Shown: piece after piece, positions 1-5,454 of the stretch
How positions within the stretch are numbered: the stretch's first letter is position 1
Layout: every line of letters begins with the position of its first letter
Assembly: GCA_005776545.1 (NCBI GenBank)
Contig: SXOY01000345.1
Coordinates: 1 to 6,721 of the forward strand
Length of the DNA stretch: 6,721 nt
Reading direction: 5' to 3'
DNA from: Planctomycetia bacterium
GTDB taxonomy: Bacteria > Planctomycetota > Phycisphaerae > Phycisphaerales > UBA1924
Position numbers and translations under genes: made by a program
Notes under the pieces: generated by a model
Told to the model about the DNA's origin: nothing
What the model saw: only the letters and a program-made list of their open reading frames with translations
The model's database searches: none

Positions 1-1
1 A

Positions 2-916
2 ACCATCGCCGCGTACAAGCGTGATCTCACCGATCTGCTCGCCGACCTCACCGATCGCGGCGTCAAAGACATCAACGATGTCACCGCACGCATGCTCTCG
101 GACCACCTGGCAAAACTGAAATCGACCAGCAAGCAAGAATCATCTACTATCACTCGACACTTGGCCTCCATCCGCGTCTTTTTCAAATTTCTCCTGGGCC
201 GCGGCATCATTTCTTCCAACCCCAGCATCCACCTCGACCGCCCCACTCGTTGGAAGAACTTGCCTGATGTCATCAGCCCCATCAAGATGAAGAAGTTGGT
301 CGAAGCACCCGCCGCCGATGGCCGCCACAACAACGACCCTCTCAATCTCCACCTCCGCGACCGCGCACTGCTCGAACTCATCTATGCCAGCGGCCTGCGC
401 GCTTCCGAAGCTGCGACCGTCAGCCTCCGCGATTACATGGAATCTCAACATTCCATTCGCGTCTTTGGCAAAGGCAGTAAGACCCGCTTGGTGCCCGTCG
501 GCGAAGAAGCCCAACTTGCTCTTGATACCTATCTCAAAGACTGCCGCCCGAAATTGATCGAGAGCATCCACGCCGCCGGAATGGATAAAGGCCGCATTTT
601 CCTCTCCCACCGCGGCAAGCCGCTCGAACGCGTCGCAATCTGGAAGATCGTAAAACGCTCCGCCAACGCGGCCGGTCTCCACAATGTTCACACCCACACA
701 CTCCGCCACTCGTTTGCTACCCACATGCTCCAGGGCGGCGCTGATCTTCGAGTGGTTCAGCAACTTCTGGGCCACGCCGATATCGGGACGACTGAAATCT
801 ACACACACGTCGATCGCTCAATGCTTGAAGAAGTGCATACGGAATATCACCCGCGGGAACGGAAGTGGCGGGAGATGTTGCAAGAGAAGAGACGAATCGG
901 AGCGGGCGGTAGATGA
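2..916 (+). CDS. xerD: Xer-family tyrosine recombinase, XerD-like (5' end outside window)
   Basis: Site-specific tyrosine recombinase of the kind that resolves chromosome dimers at dif in the cytoplasm. The frame is open to the left edge. The first visible residues (TIAAYKRDL) match the start of the SAM-like core-binding domain of Xer proteins, so only a few N-terminal residues are missing; 304 residues are visible. The first ATG inside the window (92) is internal. Counting from that Met, all catalytic residues are present: R103 (GLRASE), K128 (FGKGSK), H202 and R205 (HTLRHSF), H228 (LLGHAD) and nucleophile Y237 (EIYTHV). The linker RWKNLPDVIS resembles XerD more than XerC (family knowledge), and the length suits Xer rather than a phage integrase. 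The coding strand is very C-rich. A strong terminator follows. The Xer call is near certain; XerD over XerC is moderately sure. Confidence 0.93.
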   Translation, partial: TIAAYKRDLTDLLADLTDRGVKDINDVTARMLSDHLAKLKSTSKQESSTITRHLASIRVFFKFLLGRGIISSNPSIHLDRPTRWKNLPDVISPIKMKKLVEAPAADGRHNNDPLNLHLRDRALLELIYASGLRASEAATVSLRDYMESQHSIRVFGKGSKTRLVPVGEEAQLALDTYLKDCRPKLIESIHAAGMDKGRIFLSHRGKPLERVAIWKIVKRSANAAGLHNVHTHTLRHSFATHMLQGGADLRVVQQLLGHADIGTTEIYTHVDRSMLEEVHTEYHPRERKWREMLQEKRRIGAGGR

Positions 917-940
917 GATTTCTAAGGAGGCCACGGGTTT

Positions 941-977
941 CTAAGGTTGCCATTTGAGATGGCAACCTTAGGTTTTT
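941..977 (+). terminator. Intrinsic terminator of the recombinase gene
   Basis: A perfect 13-bp stem (941-953 pairs with 959-971) closes a 5-nt loop, TTGAG, and is followed by GTTTTT at 972-977. It begins 25 nt after the recombinase stop codon. The minus-strand side has no T run (AGAAACCC), so it should work mainly for plus-strand transcripts. The TAA of the convergent gene (976-978) sits inside the T run. Confidence 0.88.
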
Positions 978-1512
978 ACGCTGAAATCAAGGGTGTGGCG
1001 GCTTCGGCCGCATCGGAACTGGACGAAGATTGAGTCAGGGACCACAGCCAGGAACGCTTTGAGCCTGAGCGGTCAAGGCGGCAGGAGATGGGGAGTTCGG
1101 CTTTGGCGCGATTGAGTGTTCGTGAGGAGATTCCCAGAGATTGCGCGGTGGCGAAGAGGTCGGAGGCCGGGCGTTCACCATCGGCGAGTTCGGCGAGGAG
1201 AAAGGCGATGGCGTTGTCGCGATCTGGCGATGCTCGCCCAGATGGATTGGCAAGTTCCTCGATTCGGACCATTCGAGAGCGGGTGCGTTCGAAGAGTGCG
1301 TGAGAACGCAGGAGTGCGGCGGCGGCCTTATCTGAAGGGTCTTCGGCGATTTTTTGTTTGAGGAGCTTGTTCAGCTCGATTTGCTGGAAGATGGAATAGG
1401 AATCGAGGAAGGAAGTCCAACGCGGATCGGTGACTTCGAGGGGAGCAGTTTCGATGAACGACTGCTGGAGGAGTGTGAGGACGTCATTGAGTTGATTGGG
1501 TTCGGTTTGCAT
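976..1512 (-). CDS. Small winged-helix protein, unknown role
   Basis: A 178-residue soluble protein, probably DNA-binding. Residues 1-90 are mostly helical and polar (QLNDVLTLLQQSF, IELNKLLKQKIAED) with no recognised domain. Residues about 100-159 (AIAFLLAELADGERPASDLF through GISSRTLNRAKAEL to SWLWSL) look like the winged-helix domain usually found at the C-terminus of RepA/AAA_25-type plasmid and phage ATPases; this resemblance is from memory of the family. Here the domain stands alone, without an ATPase module. The tail (160-178) is Ser/Ala-rich and probably disordered. The ATG at 1512 is preferred because a TTGACA/TAACGT promoter ends 6 nt before it and no Shine-Dalgarno is present. The gene converges on the recombinase and diverges from the fic gene. 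It could be a transcription factor or a remnant of a replication protein. Confidence 0.75.
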   Translation of the reverse strand: MQTEPNQLNDVLTLLQQSFIETAPLEVTDPRWTSFLDSYSIFQQIELNKLLKQKIAEDPSDKAAAALLRSHALFERTRSRMVRIEELANPSGRASPDRDNAIAFLLAELADGERPASDLFATAQSLGISSRTLNRAKAELPISCRLDRSGSKRSWLWSLTQSSSSSDAAEAATPLISA

Positions 1513-1518
1513 GAGCGT

Positions 1519-1548
1519 ACGTTAGCTGATGGGGGTGATGTCTGTCAA
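1519..1548 (-). promoter_or_regulatory. Promoter of the winged-helix gene, apparently leaderless
   Basis: Reading the minus strand, a perfect -35 box TTGACA (1548-1543) is followed by 18 nt and a weak -10 box TAACGT (1524-1519). Six more nt lead to the ATG at 1512. A start site 6-7 nt after the -10 box falls on the ATG, so the mRNA would have no leader. This fits the lack of a Shine-Dalgarno. Confidence 0.5.
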
Positions 1549-1613
1549 GTGAAACGGTAAGAGTTTTGGTGTAAGTAGGTAGAAAGATGGTTTTTCTCTC
1601 GATGATTTAGTCC

Positions 1614-1619
1614 TATAAC
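1614..1619 (+). promoter_or_regulatory. Candidate -10 box for fic (TATAAC)
   Basis: TATAAC lies just upstream of the tandem dyads, so transcription would start at about 1626, inside the first dyad; a bound repressor would block it. The -35 region (TTTTTC near 1591) is poor. An alternative -10, TACAAT at 1675-1680, lies inside the second dyad and gives a 17-nt leader, also without a good -35. Confidence 0.3.
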
Positions 1620-1624
1620 ATATT

Positions 1625-1687
1625 TGCGGTAATTGAAACACACAATCAACGCAGAAAATGCGGTGATTAGTCGATACAATCACCGCA
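1625..1687. promoter_or_regulatory. Two tandem 29-bp dyads, probable fic operator
   Basis: Dyad 1 is TGCGGTAATT (1625-1634), 9 nt, AATCAACGCA (1644-1653). Dyad 2 is TGCGGTGATT (1659-1668), 9 nt, AATCACCGCA (1678-1687). Dyad 2 is a perfect inverted repeat; the arms of dyad 1 agree at 8 of 10 positions. Both have the same spacer length and lie 34 bp apart centre to centre. The second dyad runs into the AAAGGA ribosome binding site of fic. Four related half-sites at this place suggest cooperative binding of a dimer, possibly the C-terminal winged helix of the Fic protein itself or the divergent winged-helix protein. The binder is inference. Confidence 0.65.
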
Positions 1688-1692
1688 AAGGA
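1687..1692 (+). promoter_or_regulatory. Ribosome binding site of fic (AAAGGA)
   Basis: AAAGGA ends 11 nt before the ATG at 1704, slightly far but usable. It overlaps the last arm of the second dyad by one base, so operator binding and translation initiation signals adjoin. Confidence 0.5.
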
Positions 1693-1703
1693 CTCCCAGC
1701 ACC

Positions 1704-2843
1704 ATGGCATACGTACACGAACGAGCGAATTGGCCCCGGTTGCGCTGGAGCAGCGAAACGATCGCCGCGAGACTTGCTGCGGTTCGACATAAACAAGGGA
1801 AGCTGCTGGGAAGGATGGAGTCACTCGGTTTTGATGTGCGAGCTGAAGTAAGTTTGAAGGTGCTGACGAGCGACGTTGTGAAGACCTCCGCGATAGAAGG
1901 AGAGGTGTTGGACACCAAAGAAGTACGGTCGTCGATTGCTCGCAAGCTTGGCCTCTCAGTCGCTGGGCTTACCGAGCCAGGAAAAACCAGAAGTGAGCGG
2001 GATGTTGAGGGCATCGTAGAAATGATGCTGGATGCGACAGGGCATTTCGAATTGCCGCTGAGCGAAGAAAGATTGTTTGGATGGCACGCGGTCTTGTTTC
2101 CCACTGGCTGGAGCGGAATGCATCGCATTTCAGTTGGAATGTGGCGGCGAGATCTAGAAGAGAAAATGCGTGTTGTGTCGGGCGCTATCGGGCACGAGCG
2201 TGTGCATTTTGAAGCGCCGCAGGCAGCACGGCTTGCAGAGGAAATGAAGGCGTTTCTTGCGTGGCTGAACGGGCCCACGGCGGAGGACCCGTTCATTCGA
2301 GCAGGGATTGCACACTTTTGGTTTGTCACAATTCACCCATTTGAAGATGGGAACGGGCGGATTGCGCGCGCGATCGCGGATATGGCACTGGCGCGAGCAG
2401 ATGGGATCAAGGATCGCTTTTACAGCATGTCATCACAGATCGAGGCGGAACGAAAGGACTATTACCTTGAACTGGAAGCAGCGCAAAAGGGTGATGTAGA
2501 TATCACGCGCTGGCTGATGTGGTTCCTGGGATGTCTTGAGCGCTCGATTGACAGTGCAGAAGAAGGGCTCTCGCACGTATTTCAGAAGGCGCGATCGTGG
2601 CAGCGGATCAATCAAATATCGGTCAACGAGCGGCAGCGCGCGGTCATCAACCGCATGTTCGATGGATTTGAGGGCTATTTGACGACTTCGAAATATGCAA
2701 AACTGGCTAAGTGCTCTGCGGACACCGCTCTGCGTGATATTCGAGAATTGGTAGAGAAAGGGGTTTTGGTCGTCAATGCGGCGAAAGGTCGGAGTACGAG
2801 TTATCGATTGGTGGAGGCAGAGGGAGCAACGGAAACCAACTGA
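1704..2843 (+). CDS. Fic family protein (DUF4172-type) with C-terminal winged helix
   Basis: Cytoplasmic Fic-domain enzyme of 379 residues. Fic proteins usually transfer AMP from ATP to a hydroxyl group of a target protein. The domain order is that of the common DUF4172 Fic family: an N-terminal helical domain (about 1-95), the Fic core (about 96-260) and a winged helix (about 305-368, YLTTSKYAKLAKCSADTALR followed by a wing). The catalytic motif is complete: HPFEDGNGRIAR at 211-222, with H211 as base. TSAIEG at 61-66 fits the inhibitory-helix motif (S/T)xxxE(G/N), with E65 expected to block ATP binding, so the protein carries its own brake (class II Fic). FPTGWSGMH and GHERVHFEAP are also typical. 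The target is unknown. No separate antitoxin gene is adjacent. The tandem dyads just upstream and the winged helix suggest autoregulation. Start chosen for the AAAGGA site and the family's usual MxYxHERxxWP-like N-terminus. Confidence 0.95.
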   Translation: MAYVHERANWPRLRWSSETIAARLAAVRHKQGKLLGRMESLGFDVRAEVSLKVLTSDVVKTSAIEGEVLDTKEVRSSIARKLGLSVAGLTEPGKTRSERDVEGIVEMMLDATGHFELPLSEERLFGWHAVLFPTGWSGMHRISVGMWRRDLEEKMRVVSGAIGHERVHFEAPQAARLAEEMKAFLAWLNGPTAEDPFIRAGIAHFWFVTIHPFEDGNGRIARAIADMALARADGIKDRFYSMSSQIEAERKDYYLELEAAQKGDVDITRWLMWFLGCLERSIDSAEEGLSHVFQKARSWQRINQISVNERQRAVINRMFDGFEGYLTTSKYAKLAKCSADTALRDIRELVEKGVLVVNAAKGRSTSYRLVEAEGATETN

Positions 2844-2844
2844 G

Positions 2845-2876
2845 CCCGCTGGCCCCAAATCGACGCGTTTAGCGGG
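2845..2876 (+). other. Weak inverted repeat after fic
   Basis: CCCGCT (2845-2850) pairs with AGCGGG (2871-2876) across a 20-nt loop, starting one base after the fic stop codon. AAAA rather than a T run follows, so it is a poor terminator candidate. Reported because it is the only structure seen after fic. Confidence 0.2.
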
Positions 2877-2894
2877 AAAATCTATGGTCGGAGA

Positions 2895-2900
2895 TAGAAT
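2895..2900 (+). promoter_or_regulatory. Candidate -10 box (TAGAAT) for the 2931 gene
   Basis: TAGAAT differs from TATAAT at one base and lies 30 nt before the ATG at 2931. No convincing -35 box is seen 16-18 nt upstream. If used, the two genes that follow would have their own promoter in the 87-nt gap after fic. Confidence 0.3.
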
Positions 2901-2930
2901 ACGGGGCAATTCCAAACTCCGTCGCGAAGG

Positions 2931-3395
2931 ATGTTTTTGAAACGACGTGTAATGAACTCGCTCGCGAACTCGCTTTGCGACTATCTCTGTTCCCGCAACA
3001 ACGACATTGCGGGATATTGGGGCATCGGTGTGCTTTGCGCAGCTTCCAAAAAAGCAGCTCGAGCGAAGTTCGGCTTTAAGATATATCCGGGACAAGCGAT
3101 CATCATCAATGGTTGTGAAGTCACTGACTCAAAGCGCATCACCGGCAAACTGGTCGGGCTCGGCATTGAGTCAATCGAAGGACGACTTTCCTTTTTCGAG
3201 GACGGCCGATTCCCTCATGGAAAAGAAAAATACACGTGCGGAATCGCTGTTGCAATTACCCAGGCAGGCCGCACTGGAATGAGTTTGAGCCACGTTGAGT
3301 GTTGGCCGCTTGATCCGTCGCGCGAATCGCGGCGGGCGTGCGCCACACTCGCCCGGGTCTCTTTGATGGACCGACTGAAGAAGTTGCTGAAATGA
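2931..3395 (+). CDS. Hypothetical protein, 154 aa
   Basis: Not a family I can name. The protein looks globular and coding-like: RNNDIAGYWGIGVLC near residues 22-36, hydrophobic segments alternating with charged ones (FGFKIYPGQAIIINGCEV, GLGIESIEGRLSFF), and a Lys-rich end (MDRLKKLLK). No signal peptide or membrane segment is evident. The start is uncertain. ATG 2931 has AAGG directly against it, too close to act as a ribosome site. TTG 2937 would be 6 nt from that AAGG. ATG 2952 begins MNSLANSLCDYL and has no ribosome site, but gives the cleaner N-terminus. The stop overlaps the ATG of the next small frame (ATGA at 3392-3395), a common sign of translational coupling. Confidence 0.6.
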   Translation: MFLKRRVMNSLANSLCDYLCSRNNDIAGYWGIGVLCAASKKAARAKFGFKIYPGQAIIINGCEVTDSKRITGKLVGLGIESIEGRLSFFEDGRFPHGKEKYTCGIAVAITQAGRTGMSLSHVECWPLDPSRESRRACATLARVSLMDRLKKLLK

Positions 3396-3610
3396 AAGAA
3401 ATCTCTGAATATGCGCAACTTCCGGCAGGGACAGGAAGGTGTAACGAAATGAAGGCCATTCCCAATCCGGCAACGGCTCAATTTCATCTGGCTGCGGTTC
3501 AAGACTTTTGGTTCCATTCCGGGTGGCAATGCACTGAGGAAGCGTTTGCCGTAGCCCTTGGAAACTATGCGGGCGTTGCGGATGACTACGCGGCCGCGTT
3601 CTGTAGATGA
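3392..3610 (+). CDS. Possible small hypothetical protein, 72 aa
   Basis: No family recognised. The frame starts at an ATGA overlap with the upstream gene and encodes 72 residues. An alternative start at ATG 3449 has a much better ribosome site (AGGAAGG at 3433-3439, 9 nt upstream) and gives 53 residues beginning MKAIPNPATAQF. The C-terminal part is compact and rich in aromatic and small residues (FWFHSGWQCTEEAFAVALGNY, then AGVADDYAAAFCR). Support is the ATGA overlap, the ribosome site and the plausible composition. It may instead be chance or a decayed fragment. Confidence 0.35.
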   Translation: MKEISEYAQLPAGTGRCNEMKAIPNPATAQFHLAAVQDFWFHSGWQCTEEAFAVALGNYAGVADDYAAAFCR

Positions 3611-4006
3611 ACGGATGAGGCGGCCAAACCCCTGTTTGAATTTGATGATGGCGCGAGCGAGAGAATCGTCTTTGAAGGCGAGAGGCGGAGCACACGATAC
3701 AGATGCATGGGCTCGCCGCCCCTGCAACCCCGCCCGGAGAAGAGAAGGAGGGGGTTTGGTCTTGCCAATATTGTCGCTCATGATCCCATCACTAGCACTC
3801 GCAGAAATTTCGTGATTGTTGCGCAACCGGTCGCTGCGTGCAACTCGAGCCGATTCTGTATCGAGAAAATATGGTTCAAATTGGCTCAAAATGCGGATCA
3901 CCGCGCCGCTAGTCCTTGATTCTGAATCACGGTTGCTTACTTTGATCCTCTACATCTGTTGCGATTGAGGAATTGAGTTTGTACGGGAGTCGGTGCTTCG
4001 TTCCAG
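3611..4006. other. Non-coding stretch around repeat copy A
   Basis: No convincing gene is seen here on either strand. The stretch contains repeat copy A (3700-3792) and two small perfect palindromes, GTTGCGCAAC (3818-3827) and TGATTC-T-GAATCA (3917-3929). No T-run terminator is seen for the minus-strand Kelch-like gene that ends at 4007. Confidence 0.5.
3700..3792 (+). repeat. Dispersed repeat, copy A (continuous form)
   Basis: A 93-bp sequence that matches copy B in two blocks. Block 1 (3700-3730) matches 5222-5252 at 26 of 31 bases. Block 2 (3727-3792) matches 5455-5519 with two substitutions and one extra G, about 95 percent identity. The two blocks are joined here but separated by about 200 bp in copy B. 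Weaker similarity runs on to about 3813. The copies read in different frames through the extra G, so the repeat is not a conserved protein fragment. It contains a purine-rich run with CCCC and GGGG ends that could fold into a hairpin. Confidence 0.85.
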
Positions 4007-5047
4007 TTACCTGAACAAATCAACCTCTCGAATCCGCCATTGAGAAGTTGTTGCGTTTTCCAGGTTGTGGCGCAGTTCAAAAAGCACCTTGTCGAGAGTC
4101 TCTGGTGCGAGTTCGCCATCAACGTGTACCCGCATGTCGTTATAGAAATCCTCAATTCGAATTCTCACTCCGTGGACATCAATCGCGAACACCGTCACTC
4201 CTTGCTCTTCCGGCGGCAGCCAGAAATGTTCGACATTCCGCAGGCGAAATGCGTCTGCGGGAATTTCGGCGCAGTTTCCACCTGTTTCGGTCAGGAGGAA
4301 TTTTCGATGCTTTTCCTGGGCGCAAAGGAGTTCCCATCGCAGGTCTTCAATATACAGGCGGTGCGCAGCGAAGTGACTCACTTTGTGCGGCTCTTGCTCG
4401 CGGTACAACTCGCCGCCACGGACCGTGATTGCGTGCCGCGCGGTGTCATACGAGCCGTGGTGATTGTGAATCCAGCCGGGGCTTTCGCCATTGGGATGCA
4501 GGTGAGTGATTCGATACGTTTCGGTGTCGAGCACATAGACCGGGGTCGGGCCGGGGTCGCCCTCATCGCGCCCGTATCCAAGACGACCGATGATGTAGAT
4601 CTGTTTTCCCACCAGTGTCGCAGAATGAAAATCGGTGCATGCGAACTCTGAGCGCGGATACGCGTACATTTCGACTTCGCCCGAATCAGGTGTTACCCAG
4701 TCCTTGCCGGGCGCGGGTCGTAACACCGTTACATCGTTGTAAATGCAGAAATCCGGGTCGTACGAATCTTCGTGTTCTCCGGCGATGCAGATGATGCGGC
4801 CATCTGGCATGAATGTTCTGGACATTCCCAGTCGCTGGAAACACCAATCCGCTTCATGCACCAGCTTGCACCCTTCTGGGCCGCAGTCGAAATAGTTGGA
4901 CTTCATTCCCAGATCCTGCCGCACACCATATGGCCCTGCGTTGTGGCGGATCATCCATTCCCAGTGCTCGAGTCTCATTCGCTCCGGATTTGAGGTTCCG
5001 AATCGGCGTTTGCACTGCTGTTCAAAGATCTCTCGTGTGACGGGCAT
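4007..5047 (-). CDS. Kelch-like beta-propeller protein
   Basis: A 346-residue protein, probably cytoplasmic as no signal peptide is seen. The N-terminal part (1-60) is charged and helical (REIFEQQCKRRFG, RMRLEHWEWMIRH). Residues about 73-220 carry Kelch-like blades: SRTFMPDGRIICIAGEHED, the FCIYNDV motif (100-106), then DFHSATLVGKQIYIIGRLGY (139-158), VYVLDTETYRITHL, and a SPGWIHNHHGSYD segment. This matches from memory a family of bacterial Kelch-type hypothetical proteins, some labelled as ankyrin proteins in databases. The C-terminal part (220-346) is less repetitive and ends in a mixed alpha/beta segment. The role is unknown; propellers of this kind usually bind proteins or other ligands. 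The ATG at 5047 is favoured by a TACAAT box 5 nt upstream. It lies alone on the minus strand between plus-strand genes. Confidence 0.85.
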   Translation of the reverse strand: MPVTREIFEQQCKRRFGTSNPERMRLEHWEWMIRHNAGPYGVRQDLGMKSNYFDCGPEGCKLVHEADWCFQRLGMSRTFMPDGRIICIAGEHEDSYDPDFCIYNDVTVLRPAPGKDWVTPDSGEVEMYAYPRSEFACTDFHSATLVGKQIYIIGRLGYGRDEGDPGPTPVYVLDTETYRITHLHPNGESPGWIHNHHGSYDTARHAITVRGGELYREQEPHKVSHFAAHRLYIEDLRWELLCAQEKHRKFLLTETGGNCAEIPADAFRLRNVEHFWLPPEEQGVTVFAIDVHGVRIRIEDFYNDMRVHVDGELAPETLDKVLFELRHNLENATTSQWRIREVDLFR

Positions 5048-5052
5048 GGGGG

Positions 5053-5058
5053 ATTGTA
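5053..5058 (-). promoter_or_regulatory. -10 box of the Kelch-like gene, apparently leaderless
   Basis: On the minus strand TACAAT is followed by CCCCC and then the ATG at 5047. That spacing puts the transcription start at or next to the ATG. There is no Shine-Dalgarno, and no good -35 box is seen. Confidence 0.4.
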
Positions 5059-5221
5059 ATGCGTGCGGGCATGTGGATGGGACACAGAAAGGTCGTAGTC
5101 GCAGTGCTGGAAGGCAGTTGCCCGCTTGGATCAGGTCTACGGGTCGACACGGAGTGCTTAACGACTCTGACAGCGGGAAGGCGGCAAGGTTAGCTCAATA
5201 GGGCTGTTGTGCCAAACCATG

Positions 5222-5252
5222 CAGATGATTAGGCTCGAAGCCCCTGCAACCC
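5222..5252 (+). repeat. Dispersed repeat copy B, left block
   Basis: Matches 3700-3730 of copy A at 26 of 31 bases; the last 13 bases (GCCCCTGCAACCC) are identical. The match stops exactly where the 13-bp inverted repeat of the inserted element begins. Confidence 0.75.
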
Positions 5253-5279
5253 AACGCCGTGAACTTAACAAATAATCAG

Positions 5280-5291
5280 TGGCTTAAGCCA
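5280..5291. repeat. Palindrome 1, TGGCTTAAGCCA
   Basis: A perfect 12-bp palindrome without a loop, the first of four within the inserted element. Unlike the next three it lacks the central GA. Confidence 0.6.
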
Positions 5292-5302
5292 TCTTAACGG
5301 GA

Positions 5303-5320
5303 AGCCCGTTGAAACGGGCT
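5303..5320. repeat. Palindrome 2, 8-bp arms with central GA
   Basis: AGCCCGTT-GA-AACGGGCT, perfect arms. It shares its design and much of its sequence with palindrome 4. Confidence 0.75.
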
Positions 5321-5361
5321 GCAAAGAAAATGCATGAAAAACAGGCATTTTCGCGTCCTAA

Positions 5362-5379
5362 CCACGGCTGAAGCCGTGG
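5362..5379. repeat. Palindrome 3, 8-bp arms with central GA
   Basis: CCACGGCT-GA-AGCCGTGG, perfect arms. CTAC at 5381-5384 means that on the minus strand GTAG precedes the palindrome by one base, as in REP sequences associated with RAYT transposases. Confidence 0.75.
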
Positions 5380-5393
5380 CCTACAAGCGAGCA

Positions 5394-5411
5394 AAGCCGT
5401 TGAAACGGCTT
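5394..5411. repeat. Palindrome 4, 8-bp arms with central GA
   Basis: AAGCCGTT-GA-AACGGCTT, perfect arms, the third dyad with the same 8-2-8 design in 110 bp. Confidence 0.75.
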
Positions 5412-5454
5412 CTGAAGACGTATGAATCGCGTCAGTTCACGGCGTTGCCATGCT

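Larger units (their letters stand above)
5048..5333. other. Intergenic stretch upstream of the Kelch-like gene
   Basis: Positions 5048-5221 show no gene, tRNA or recognised RNA. One inverted pair, CCCGCT and AGCGGG, is too far apart (about 48 nt) to be persuasive. From 5222 rightward the stretch is repeat copy B and the inserted element. Confidence 0.5.
5253..5454 (+). mobile_element. MITE- or REP-like insertion splitting repeat copy B
   Basis: About 202 bp, absent from the otherwise matching copy A. A perfect 13-bp inverted repeat lies at its ends: AACGCCGTGAACT (5253-5265) and AGTTCACGGCGTT (5434-5446). The left one is flush with the repeat boundary and the right one lies 8 bp inside it. 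ACCC occurs on both sides (5249-5252 and 5455-5458), a possible 4-bp target duplication, although low-complexity C runs make this weak. The interior holds four palindromes and no gene of its own. These are properties of a non-autonomous element moved by a transposase encoded elsewhere. Deletion in copy A is the alternative. Confidence 0.55.

Noticed and set aside
140..808. Long open frame of 222 codons on the minus strand inside the recombinase
   Set aside because: It is a shadow of a gene with complete catalytic motifs and has no recognisable protein features.
1611..1690. A dif-like recombination site upstream of fic, as a partner for the recombinase
   Set aside because: The AT-rich stretch with dyads lacks the two recognisable Xer arms with a 6-8 bp centre; the arms (TGCGGT) and 9-bp spacer fit a regulator operator better.
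3171..3901. Two long overlapping minus-strand frames (174 and 228 codons) opposite the unknown genes
   Set aside because: They are Arg/Ser/Pro-rich with no domain and overlap the repeat; the plus-strand frames look more like real proteins.
3885..3905. A further operator half-site (AAAATGCGG) resembling the fic dyads
   Set aside because: The match is only nine bases and the following GCGG-ATCA-CCGC does not have the 10-9-10 layout.
5073..5081. DnaA box-like TGTGGATGG
   Set aside because: A single imperfect site, far from the skew change near 930; no cluster of boxes is seen.
5060..5220. Signal recognition particle RNA or riboswitch, suggested by TGGATCAGGTC and GCCAAACC
   Set aside because: The conserved SRP core GGAAGG...AGCAGCC context is not arranged correctly, and no full riboswitch core could be matched.
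5253..5454. CRISPR array
   Set aside because: The palindromes differ in sequence and spacing; there is no identical direct repeat with regular unique spacers.
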